This document shows positions 9,729-17,009 of a stretch of DNA of 64,000 nucleotides, piece after piece. The notes beneath the pieces are model-generated. The model saw only the letters and a program-made list of their open reading frames with translations. It was not told the origin of the DNA and made no database searches. Where the stretch lies: NCBI RefSeq assembly GCF_001463885.1, contig NZ_BBWQ01000005.1, positions 62,001 to 126,000 of the forward strand. The letters are read 5' to 3'. Position 1 is the first letter of the stretch. Every line of letters starts with the position of its first letter. This stretch comes from Aureimonas altamirensis (GTDB taxonomy: Bacteria; Pseudomonadota; Alphaproteobacteria; Rhizobiales; Rhizobiaceae). Made by a program: the position numbers and the translations under genes.

Positions 9729-9950
9729 ATGCCCGTGAAGGGTGATGAGATCAAGAAGCTCGAATCCTACCTGAAGAAGACCTTCAAGGGTGGCGACATC
9801 GAAGTGCGGGCGCTGCCGAAGAAGAGCGGCGATACCGCCGAAGTCTATGTCAACGACGAATTCGCCGGCCTGATCGCCAAGGATACGGACGAGGGCGAGC
9901 TCTCGTACCATTTCACCATGACCATCCTGGATATCGACCTGGAAGACTGA
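9729..9950 (+). CDS. DUF3126 family protein
   Basis: This small acidic protein of 73 residues (AEVYVNDEFAGLIAKDTDEG in the core) belongs to a family confined largely to alphaproteobacteria and without a known function. It has no signal or membrane segment. It commonly lies beside cysE, as here, with a gap of 91 bases that contains a 7-bp hairpin (9649-9674). The ATG at 9729 is an internal choice: an AAGGAG stands immediately upstream and the protein matches the family's full length. It is followed by a strong terminator. Confidence 0.85.
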   Translation: MPVKGDEIKKLESYLKKTFKGGDIEVRALPKKSGDTAEVYVNDEFAGLIAKDTDEGELSYHFTMTILDIDLED

Positions 9951-9981
9951 TCCGCCCACGCGGTCACCTGCAAATAGATAA

Positions 9982-10014
9982 AGGGCCGTCGCGGCATCGC
10001 GGCGGCCCTTTTTG
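9982..10014 (+). terminator. Intrinsic terminator after the DUF3126 gene
   Basis: A GC-rich hairpin (GGGCCGTCGC with GCGGCGGCCC around GCAT) is followed by a run of five Ts. It ends the cysE-DUF3126 unit and also lies between this and the convergent peptidase gene. Confidence 0.85.
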
Positions 10015-10027
10015 CTGCGCTCAGAAG

Positions 10028-10627
10028 TTAGCGGACGCTGCCGACCAGCATCATGTCGCGGTCGTCGGCGATGCCGGCCCACTTGCCCGAATTGGCTTCC
10101 GCCTGGCGCTTCAGGAAGCGGTAGGGGGTATCGGTCCAGCGCAGGACCCGCTCGTCCAGATTGTCGAGGACGTAGTCGCCGGCGTCGGTGCGCACGGTCA
10201 GTACGGCATGGCCTTCGCCGTTCGGCTGCTGAACGACGGTGATGAGCAGGGAAGAGCGCGGCAGGCCGGCCTTTTCCAGCATGTACTGCTTGAGAAGCGC
10301 GAAGTCCTCGCAGTCGCCCTCGGTGGTCGGGTACGACCAGAGCTCCGGCACACCGTGCATTTCCAGATCGGTCTTCGGCGTGATCGCCGTGTTGACCGTG
10401 TTGTTCACCTCGACGATCAGGCGCCACGTGGCGTCGTCCATGCGGGTCAACCGCACCTGCCGGTTCGGCTGGCATTGCTCGGGGTAGGACTGGCAGAACA
10501 CGTAATGTCCAACCGGCTGGCTCGTCGGTCCGGTTACCGGCATGTCCGCCTTCGCAGGGGCGGTGAACACCCCGAGTACGAACCCGATTGCCACAGTGCT
10601 GATGGTCAGAAACTTGTTCACGGCCAT
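10028..10627 (-). CDS. Secreted transglutaminase-like cysteine peptidase (BTLCP family)
   Basis: This is a 199-residue periplasmic or exported protein of the bacterial transglutaminase-like cysteine proteinase family. A clear signal peptide (residues 1-26, ending PAKA-DMP) fixes the start at 10627; an ATG 22 codons upstream would bury it. The catalytic Cys lies in TEGDCEDFALLK, the His in GEGHAVLT and the Asp in YVLDNLD. Family members process surface adhesins or other envelope proteins when linked to a type I secretion or c-di-GMP module; no such partner is adjacent here, so the target is unknown. Confidence 0.85.
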   Translation of the reverse strand: MAVNKFLTISTVAIGFVLGVFTAPAKADMPVTGPTSQPVGHYVFCQSYPEQCQPNRQVRLTRMDDATWRLIVEVNNTVNTAITPKTDLEMHGVPELWSYPTTEGDCEDFALLKQYMLEKAGLPRSSLLITVVQQPNGEGHAVLTVRTDAGDYVLDNLDERVLRWTDTPYRFLKRQAEANSGKWAGIADDRDMMLVGSVR

Positions 10628-11089
10628 GTCTCCCGTCTTCGGGAATGACAATGGCAGTGCCCTTTTACCGGCTTTCCAAGACGCGGGAGACAATCTGTCT
10701 CAAATCCGTGGCGGGCTGTTCAGACCTCGTGCTTGCGGCCGCCTGAAGCCGTTTCGATGCATTTCAGCGGTGTCGGTAACATCCCCGCAAGCTTAAAAGA
10801 ATGCGAATTCAAACAGGTTTCCAGCCGCCATCCCCATGCCCGCAATTGCCGGGGCAAAAGTTAATGCGGGCATGCGCCGACACGGTGCCGGCGTTAACCT
10901 GTCCGGCAGCGGGCGGAGATGGCAATCGTAAATCCGGTTGCAAGGTCGCTTAACGGGGCATGATAGGCGGGTTAACAGAGGCGGGGGATAACCCCCCTGA
11001 AAGCGCCGCTTTTGCCATGAAATAAACTGGATGGCGGTGAAAACAGGCTTTATCAAAGGTTTATCCGCTCCTTCGAGGACAATTCCCGC
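10628..11089. other. 462-base non-coding stretch between divergent genes
   Basis: No convincing gene was found between the peptidase start and the rhomboid start. The stretch holds a nested inverted repeat (10835-10874: a 10-bp outer stem and an inner TTGCC/GGCAA) and a possible sigma-70 promoter for the rhomboid gene (TTGCAA at 10938-10943, 17 bases, TGATAG at 10961-10966). A 26-codon minus-strand frame ending at 10793 has a hydrophobic translation but no Shine-Dalgarno sequence. Confidence 0.5.
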
Positions 11090-11818
11090 GTGACGCCAGA
11101 GTATCGGCCCGTACGGCCATCCAATCCGCCGGCCTTCAACATACCGGGCATCGTGCTGGCCACGATTGCGCTTCTGGCCGCGATCCACTTCGTCAGGATG
11201 AACCTTTTGAGCGAAGATTCGGATTTCCGGGTGCTGCTCGACTTTGCCCTGATCCCGGCCTGTTACTCGCTGCCGATACAGGAATGCCTGTCGCGGCCGT
11301 CGGGCGCGGATCTGTGGGCGCCGTTCACGCATGCCTTCCTGCACGGAAGCTGGGGCCATCTCGGCGCCAACACGCTGTGGCTCGTCGCATTCGGCACGCC
11401 GGTTGCGCGGCGCCTGGGCAGTGGCCGCTTCGTCCTGTTTTCGCTGGCCGGCGCGCTGGGCGGCGCGGCGCTGTTCTACATCATGAACCCGGACCTCCTG
11501 CAGCCGATGATCGGCGCATCGGGCGTCGTTTCAGCCCTGATGGGCGGGGCATGTCGCTTTGCGCTGGGCGCGCCGGGCCAACTGACCTCGGGTGCGATCG
11601 CGCTTGCGCCGCGTATGACGGTGGCGCAGTCGCTATCCAACCGGACCGTCCTCATCTTCACGCTCATCTTCTTTGCCACCAATATCGCCATCGGTTCGGT
11701 CGGCTTTGGCGGTGACGGCGCATCGGTGGCCTGGGAAGCACATCTTGGCGGCTTCGCCCTCGGCTTTCTCGCTTTCGGCTTCTTCGACCCCGTCCCCTGG
11801 CGCAACACCCATCATTGA
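11090..11818 (+). CDS. Rhomboid-family intramembrane serine protease
   Basis: This is a 242-residue polytopic membrane protein that cleaves helices within the bilayer. The catalytic dyad is visible: Ser144 in GASG and His218 in WEAHLGGF, with the upstream HGSWGHLGAN segment of helix 2 that helps form the oxyanion hole. About six helices are predicted. The start is GTG at 11090, with GAGG about 11 bases upstream; an in-frame ATG would lose the first helix. The natural substrate cannot be inferred. It is followed, 72 bases later, by the CBS protein gene in the same direction. Confidence 0.9.
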   Translation: MTPEYRPVRPSNPPAFNIPGIVLATIALLAAIHFVRMNLLSEDSDFRVLLDFALIPACYSLPIQECLSRPSGADLWAPFTHAFLHGSWGHLGANTLWLVAFGTPVARRLGSGRFVLFSLAGALGGAALFYIMNPDLLQPMIGASGVVSALMGGACRFALGAPGQLTSGAIALAPRMTVAQSLSNRTVLIFTLIFFATNIAIGSVGFGGDGASVAWEAHLGGFALGFLAFGFFDPVPWRNTHH

Positions 11819-11890
11819 TTGCCGGCGCGTCTTGCCGAAAGACCGCGCCTGGCGCACCATCCTCCGGAAAAGATCATTGTGGAGGAAACG

Positions 11891-12328
11891 ATGACGGTCA
11901 GGCAAATACTGGAATCCAAGGGACGTTCGGTCGAAACGATCAGTCCGGACGTGACGGTGTCGGACGCGGTGGCGATCCTGTCGGAGCGGCGGATCGGCGC
12001 CCTTGTGGCCCTGTCCGAAGGTGGGCGGGTGGCCGGCATCCTTTCCGAGCGGGATATCGTCCGCGTCATCGGCCGCGACGGCCCGCAGGCCCTGGTGGGC
12101 AAGGTGGCCGACGTGATGACGACGAAGGTCGTGACCGCGCGGGAAGAGATGACCGTCGACGAGGTGATGGATCTCATGACGCGCGGACGCTTCCGCCACC
12201 TGCCCGTGTGCGAGGATGGCGTGCTGGTGGGTGTCATCTCCATCGGCGACGTCGTCAAGCGGCGGATCGAGGATGCAGAGCGCGAGGCCGAGGACATGCG
12301 CGCCTATATCCACACCGCTGCCGGTTGA
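11891..12328 (+). CDS. Two-CBS-domain protein
   Basis: This is a 145-residue cytoplasmic protein made almost entirely of a CBS pair: domain 1 about residues 8-65 (VAILSERRIGALV and GILSERDIVRVI) and domain 2 about 75-130 (DVMTTKVV and GVISIGDVV). Such stand-alone pairs bind adenine nucleotides or similar ligands and act as regulators; the partner is unknown. The ATG at 11891 has a GGAGG 6-8 bases upstream, so the longer frame reaching back to 11819 is not used. Confidence 0.9.
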   Translation: MTVRQILESKGRSVETISPDVTVSDAVAILSERRIGALVALSEGGRVAGILSERDIVRVIGRDGPQALVGKVADVMTTKVVTAREEMTVDEVMDLMTRGRFRHLPVCEDGVLVGVISIGDVVKRRIEDAEREAEDMRAYIHTAAG

Positions 12329-12349
12329 AGCAGCATCGCCCCGGCGGGT

Positions 12350-13288
12350 TCAGCGCCGGGGCAGACTTTCCGCCAGCCGGGCGATTTCCGGCAATTGCCG
12401 CTGCGCCTCGGCATAGCCGAAGTCGATCGCCTCTCGCGCGCGGAAAAACTCCGACAAGCCGATATCCCGCACGCGGGGGTGCAGCGACAGGTCCGGCGGG
12501 TCGCCGGCCAGCCGGGCGCGCGATATGCGATCCTGGATGATACCGAAGGCGTCCACCATGGAACGGGCGATGCCCACCTTGTCGGGCTTCACCTCTTCGT
12601 CGCGCGGGGTGTCGTCGCCGCCTTTGTCGGCGCCGGCGCGCAGGCGCAGCACAGCCGCCCGCCCGAACAGGTCGTAATTCAGGTTTACCGCCACCACCAA
12701 CGGCTCCTCGTAGACGCGGCACACGGCCACGGGCACGGGGTTGACGAGGGCTCCGTCCATCAGCATCCGCCCGCCGCACTTGACCGGCAGGAAAACGCCG
12801 GGCAGGGCGTAAGAGGCGCGCATGCCGGTGACGAGAGAGCCGGAGTCGATCCAGACTTCGTGCCCAGTGCGCGCTTCGGTCGCCACGCAGACAAGGCGTT
12901 TGGGAAGGCTCTCTATCTGCATGTCGGACAGGGCTTCGACCAGCCTGCGGTTCAGCCGCATGCCGCCGATCAGCCCCGCGCCGCTGATGCTGAAATCGAG
13001 GAAGCGGATGATACCGCGCCGGGTGAGAGAGCAGGCGAACTCTTCCAGCGCATCGAGCTTGCCGGCGAGATAGCAGCCGCCGACAAGCGCACCGATGGAG
13101 GTGCCGGCAATCATGCTGATCGGGATGCCGCCTTCGTCCAGTGCGCGCAGAACGCCGATATGGGCCCAGCCGCGCGCCGCGCCGCCTCCGAGGGCCAGGG
13201 CCACGCCGGTACGGGGGCGCTCCTGTACCGCAATAGGCTGGAGGCTACCTCGGAAGGGTTCGTTACGCTTGAAGACCCGTCGGAACAT
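12350..13288 (-). CDS. Patatin-like phospholipase
   Basis: This is a 312-residue patatin-fold serine acyl hydrolase. It has the oxyanion loop GGGAARG near residue 35, the nucleophile elbow GTSIG near residue 64 and the catalytic Asp of MDGAL near residue 177, forming the Ser-Asp dyad that cleaves phospholipid or lysophospholipid esters. It resembles the RssA / NTE group of cytoplasmic patatins. It has no signal peptide, and the C-terminal part is helical and charged. It converges with the CBS gene (21 bases between stops). Confidence 0.88.
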   Translation of the reverse strand: MFRRVFKRNEPFRGSLQPIAVQERPRTGVALALGGGAARGWAHIGVLRALDEGGIPISMIAGTSIGALVGGCYLAGKLDALEEFACSLTRRGIIRFLDFSISGAGLIGGMRLNRRLVEALSDMQIESLPKRLVCVATEARTGHEVWIDSGSLVTGMRASYALPGVFLPVKCGGRMLMDGALVNPVPVAVCRVYEEPLVVAVNLNYDLFGRAAVLRLRAGADKGGDDTPRDEEVKPDKVGIARSMVDAFGIIQDRISRARLAGDPPDLSLHPRVRDIGLSEFFRAREAIDFGYAEAQRQLPEIARLAESLPRR

Positions 13289-13376
13289 TCAGTGACCATG
13301 TGATTCCGTCGGCCAGTCGGCCGCTCTTGCGCGCAGATTAGTTCATCGCGCCGCCAAACGGAATTCGTGGATCCCC

Positions 13377-14255
13377 TTACGCCCCGAAGCGAGGCTCCGG
13401 CAGGCCGCGGACGCCGAGGTCGTGCAGCGCGAAAAGGCTGCCGCGCTGGACGCCGTCGCCGGGAAAGCGCGGCAAGGGCGGTTTCGCCATGGAGGTGACG
13501 AACAGGATATCGAGGTTCGGCCCCCCGAACATGACGCTCGTCACCTTCTTCACCGGCATGTCGACGATACGGTCCACTGCGCCGTCCGGGGTGTAGCGCA
13601 CCAGCCGGCCATCATAGACGAGGGCGTTCCAGAGGCATCCTTCGGCATCCACGGTGGAGCCGTCCGCCGCGCCGCCCCTGGATGTGTCCACGCGCGCGAA
13701 GGTCCGCCGGTTGGAAGCGGTGCCCGTTTCGATGTCGTAGTCGTAGGCCCAGATCTCGCCCGTCCAGGTATCGGCGAAATAGAAGGTTTTGTCGTCCGGA
13801 GAAAAGCACGGCCCGTTGGAGCAGATGATGTCGGTGTCGATCCTATGCACGGAAAAGTCGGGGTCGAGCCGGTAGAGGGCGCCGAAGGGGCCTTCCTCCA
13901 TCGTGTCCATGGAGCCGGCAAAGAACCGTCCGCGCCTGTCCACCTTGCCGTCGTTGATTCGGTTGGCGGGACTGTCCGGCTCCGGATCGTGGATCAGGTC
14001 GCAATCGCCGGACTTGAAGTCCAGCGCGTGGAAGCCTTGCTGCAGGGAAACGATCGCCCCTTCGCCATCCTTGCGCAGGGCCATCGAGCCGATCTTGCCC
14101 GGCACGTCCCAGGCGCGGATTTCGCCTCCGTCGACCGTCGTGCGGAAAACACGACCGTCGAAGCTGTCGATGAAATAGAGACGCTCCTGTTCGGCGTCCC
14201 AGAGCGGGCCTTCACCCAACGTCGTCTTGACGTCCAAAAGAACCTCGATGCGCAT
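13377..14255 (-). CDS. SMP-30/gluconolactonase-family lactonase
   Basis: This is a 292-residue six-bladed beta-propeller of the SMP-30 / gluconolactonase / regucalcin family, which hydrolyses sugar lactones to aldonates using one divalent metal. The metal ligands are recognisable: Glu in LGEGPLWD, Asn in RINDGK, Asn in SNGPCFS and Asp in ADGSTVD. It is the last gene of the seven-gene locus I operon; 39 bases separate it from the beta-keto acid cleavage gene and a GGGGAGG precedes its ATG. In context it would open the lactone made by the SDR dehydrogenase encoded upstream. Confidence 0.88.
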   Translation of the reverse strand: MRIEVLLDVKTTLGEGPLWDAEQERLYFIDSFDGRVFRTTVDGGEIRAWDVPGKIGSMALRKDGEGAIVSLQQGFHALDFKSGDCDLIHDPEPDSPANRINDGKVDRRGRFFAGSMDTMEEGPFGALYRLDPDFSVHRIDTDIICSNGPCFSPDDKTFYFADTWTGEIWAYDYDIETGTASNRRTFARVDTSRGGAADGSTVDAEGCLWNALVYDGRLVRYTPDGAVDRIVDMPVKKVTSVMFGGPNLDILFVTSMAKPPLPRFPGDGVQRGSLFALHDLGVRGLPEPRFGA

Positions 14256-14294
14256 GTAGAACCTCCCCTTCTTCTACGCTGGCCGGCGGCCTGT

Positions 14295-15251
14295 TCAGAA
14301 GCCGACCTTGTCGCCGCCCTTCAATTGCAGGATCGCCCTGGCCTCGGCCGGTGTCGCGACCGAGAGGCCGAGCCCCTCGATGACCTGATGCACCATCCGC
14401 ACCTGGTCCGCGCTGGACGTGGCAAGCTTGCCCTTGCCGGCCCAGAGCGAATCCTCCAGCCCGACGCGGACATTGCCGCCCATCGCGGCGGCCTGCGTTG
14501 CGATGCGTAACTGGCTGGAGCCGGCACCCAGCACCGACCAGCGGTAATTGTCGCCGAAGAGCCGGTCCGCCGTCCGCTTCATGTGCATGACATCTTCGGG
14601 GTGAGTGCCGATGCCGCCGAGCAGGCCGAACACGGACTGCACGAAGAACGGCGCCTTCACGAGGCCGCGATCGGCAAAATGGGCGAGGTTGTAGAGATGC
14701 GCGATGTCGTAGCACTCGAACTCGAAACGCGTGCCGTTGTCGTAGCAGGTCTCCAGTATGTACTCGATGTCCTTGAACGAGTTGCGGAAGACAAGGTCCC
14801 GCGTCGCCTCAAGATGCGGCTTCTCCCAGTCGAACTTGAACGTCTCGTAGCGCGGGGCGAGGTGATACAGCCCGAAATTGATCGACCCCATGTTCAGGGA
14901 AGCGACTTCCGGCTTGAAGGTGGCTGCCGGCAGCACGCGTTCTTCCACCTTCATGTACGGGCTGCCACCGGTCGTGATGTTGATGGCGGCGTCGGTGGCC
15001 TGCTTGACCCGGGGCAGGAACCTGGCGAAGGCCTCCGGCGTCTGGTCGGGCCTGCCGTTTTCCGGGTTGCGGGCATGCAGGTGCAGGATCGCCGCTCCGG
15101 CCTCGGCCGCGCCGATGGCATCCGCTGCGATCTCGTCGGGCGTGATCGGCAGATAGGGCGACATGGTCGGCGTATGGATGGCGCCGGTAACGGCACAGGT
15201 TATGATGACCTTTCCGGAAGGCATGGCGGTCGGGGCGGGGGTGGTGGACAT
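14295..15251 (-). CDS. Beta-keto acid cleavage enzyme (BKACE, DUF849 family)
   Basis: This is a 318-residue TIM-barrel enzyme of the BKACE family. Members condense a beta-keto acid with acetyl-CoA and release a new acyl-CoA plus an acetoacetate-type product; the founding member acts on 3-keto-5-aminohexanoate in lysine fermentation. The zinc-binding pair is seen at His57 and His59 (AILHLHARNP), with family motifs ITCAVTGAIHTPTMSPYLP and GLEDSLWAGKG. The ATG at 15251 follows AGAGGAAAC; the longer open frame upstream is an artefact. Its partners (sugar importer, SDR, 3-hydroxyacyl-CoA-type dehydrogenase, lactonase) argue for a sugar-acid substrate rather than an amino-keto acid. Confidence 0.9.
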   Translation of the reverse strand: MSTTPAPTAMPSGKVIITCAVTGAIHTPTMSPYLPITPDEIAADAIGAAEAGAAILHLHARNPENGRPDQTPEAFARFLPRVKQATDAAINITTGGSPYMKVEERVLPAATFKPEVASLNMGSINFGLYHLAPRYETFKFDWEKPHLEATRDLVFRNSFKDIEYILETCYDNGTRFEFECYDIAHLYNLAHFADRGLVKAPFFVQSVFGLLGGIGTHPEDVMHMKRTADRLFGDNYRWSVLGAGSSQLRIATQAAAMGGNVRVGLEDSLWAGKGKLATSSADQVRMVHQVIEGLGLSVATPAEARAILQLKGGDKVGF

Positions 15252-15271
15252 GATCGTTTCCTCTGGTCGGG

Positions 15272-16219
15272 TCACTTGCCGAATTGCGCGTCGGCGGCGC
15301 GTTTGTGGGCGCGCAACGCCATAAGGCGCGCGTCGCGCCAGCGCTGCCGTTCCGACAGGCCGTCTGCGGGCAGGGCCTGCCGGCGCTCCGCTCCGATGCC
15401 GGCCGCCGTTATGCCGGCCCAGTCGGGCTGGCGGCGCATGCTTTCCGCAAGGCCGGCATACATGGGCCCGTAGCGCGCGACATAATCTTCGATGCCGCCC
15501 GGCGCATTCAGGTCTATCGTTTCGAAAGGTCCGATGAAGCTCCAGCGCAGCGCCAGGCCATCGGCAATGCCACGGTCCACATCGGCAGCGCTGGCATAGC
15601 CGCCCTCGACCAGGCGGAATGCCTCGTCCAGCAAGGCGCCCTGCAGCCGGTTCATGATGAAGCCGTCGATCTCGCGTTCCATGACCAGCGGCACCTGGCC
15701 GATGGCTCGCAGAAACTCGGCGCCGCGCTCCATCGTCCGCGCGTCCGTCCACGGCGCCGGCACCAGCTCCACCGCAGGAACCAGATAAGGCGGGTTGATG
15801 GGATGCGCCACGACGCAGCGTTGCCGACCTGCAAGCCCTTCGGAAATCGCCGAGGGCAGAAGGGCAGAGGATGACGATGCCAGTATGGCCTCCTGCGAGG
15901 CCATCTCGTCCATGAGGGCGAAGGTTTCCCGTTTTGTGTCGATGCGCTCGGGGCCGCACTCCTGCACCCAGAGTGCACCTTGCAATGCCGCCGCAAGCGT
16001 ATCGCTGCCTTTAATGCCGTCGATCATGGCATCCCGGCTGAGGCCGCCAGCCAGATCGTTGCGGACGAGGTCGTCGACCACGGATGCGATATAGGCGAGT
16101 GCCTCCGGAATGGCCTTCGGCTCCGGGTCCCACAGGCGCACGCGGCATCCCGCCCGTGCGAAGGTAATGGCCCATGCGCGGCCGATCAGGCCTGCGCCGA
16201 TGACTGCGACCGTCTCCAT
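15272..16219 (-). CDS. 3-hydroxyacyl-CoA dehydrogenase-family NAD dehydrogenase (L-gulonate / carnitine dehydrogenase type)
   Basis: This is a 315-residue NAD-linked dehydrogenase. It has an N-terminal Rossmann motif (VIGAGLIGRAWAITFARAG), the catalytic Ser/His region (SSSSALLPS, then HPINPPYLVPAVELV) and a helical C-terminal domain. The HPxNPP signature is that of the small-molecule branch (L-gulonate 3-dehydrogenase, L-carnitine dehydrogenase) rather than fatty-acid beta-oxidation. It would oxidise a 3-hydroxy acid to the 3-keto acid that the neighbouring BKACE enzyme could cleave. Its ATG overlaps the stop of the SDR gene by one base (TGATG), and BKACE follows after 20 bases. Confidence 0.85.
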   Translation of the reverse strand: METVAVIGAGLIGRAWAITFARAGCRVRLWDPEPKAIPEALAYIASVVDDLVRNDLAGGLSRDAMIDGIKGSDTLAAALQGALWVQECGPERIDTKRETFALMDEMASQEAILASSSSALLPSAISEGLAGRQRCVVAHPINPPYLVPAVELVPAPWTDARTMERGAEFLRAIGQVPLVMEREIDGFIMNRLQGALLDEAFRLVEGGYASAADVDRGIADGLALRWSFIGPFETIDLNAPGGIEDYVARYGPMYAGLAESMRRQPDWAGITAAGIGAERRQALPADGLSERQRWRDARLMALRAHKRAADAQFGK

Positions 16220-17004
16220 CACAGCGTCTCCACATTGCCGTCGACGTTGAAGGACATCGCCGAAAGGTTGCGGCCGGCATCCGACATCAGGAACGCGATG
16301 GACGCCGCCACATCCTGCGGCGTCACCATGCGCCTCAGCGATACGGTCTGGAGGTATTGCGCCTTCATCTCGTCGAAGGACAGGTCGAGCCGTTCTGCAC
16401 GGTCGCGGATGACGCCGTCCATGCGCGGTCCTTCCACGATGCCGGGCAGTACGGCATTGACGCGGATATTGGACGGCCCGAGCTCCTTGGCGAGCGATTG
16501 GGTAAAGCCGACCACGCCCCATTTGGCGGCCGCATACGGCGTGCGGTAGGCATAGCCGTGGCGCCCGGCGGAAGACGACATGTTGACGATGGCGCCTCCG
16601 CCAGCCGCCTTGATGTGCGGAACGGCCAGGCGCGCGCACAGGAACTGGCCGGTCAGGCCGATATCCAGGCAACGCCGCCAATCCGCCACCGAGATATCCT
16701 CCACCCCGCCGGTCGGCCCGGCGATGCCGGCATTGTTGACGAGGGCGTCGAGGCCGCCGAGCGCCGACAGTGCAGCCTCGAAGAACCGCGCGACATCGCC
16801 TTCGTCGGATACGTCGGCGCGCAGGGTGGTGATGCCGGGCAGCTCCGAGCCGATCCTGCCCAGCGCTTCGTCGGATACGTCGCAAAGGGCGATGCGGCAT
16901 CCCTCTGCATGCAGCAGCCGCACGGTCGCCTCGCCGATGCCGCCGGCCCCTGCCGTCACGATGACGCGCTGCCCGCCGAGACCGCTCATGATGTTCTGCG
17001 ACAT
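16219..17004 (-). CDS. SDR-family NAD(P) dehydrogenase
   Basis: This is a classical short-chain dehydrogenase of 261 residues. It has the cofactor motif TAGAGGIGEA, the NNAGIAG motif, catalytic Ser in NMSSSAG and the YxxxK pair in YAAAKWG, and a C-terminal substrate lid. Substrate class is not given by sequence. Encoded between the sugar importer and the 3-hydroxy-acid dehydrogenase, it is a candidate for oxidising the imported sugar at C1 to a lactone. The ATG at 17004 has GGAG 9 bases upstream and starts 6 bases after the permease stop. Confidence 0.85.
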   Translation of the reverse strand: MSQNIMSGLGGQRVIVTAGAGGIGEATVRLLHAEGCRIALCDVSDEALGRIGSELPGITTLRADVSDEGDVARFFEAALSALGGLDALVNNAGIAGPTGGVEDISVADWRRCLDIGLTGQFLCARLAVPHIKAAGGGAIVNMSSSAGRHGYAYRTPYAAAKWGVVGFTQSLAKELGPSNIRVNAVLPGIVEGPRMDGVIRDRAERLDLSFDEMKAQYLQTVSLRRMVTPQDVAASIAFLMSDAGRNLSAMSFNVDGNVETL

Positions 17005-17009
17005 TCCGT

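Noticed and set aside
10793-10870. A 26-codon hydrophobic minus-strand small frame (MPALTFAPAIAGMGMAAGNL and on)
   Set aside because: The translation looks membrane-like, but there is no Shine-Dalgarno sequence, the start lies in the nested repeat, and such short frames are common by chance in this GC range.
14295-15272. Carnitine degradation as the role of locus I
   Set aside because: A carnitine-dehydrogenase-type enzyme next to BKACE suggests it, but the importer is a monosaccharide type and a lactonase and an SDR are present, which carnitine use does not need.
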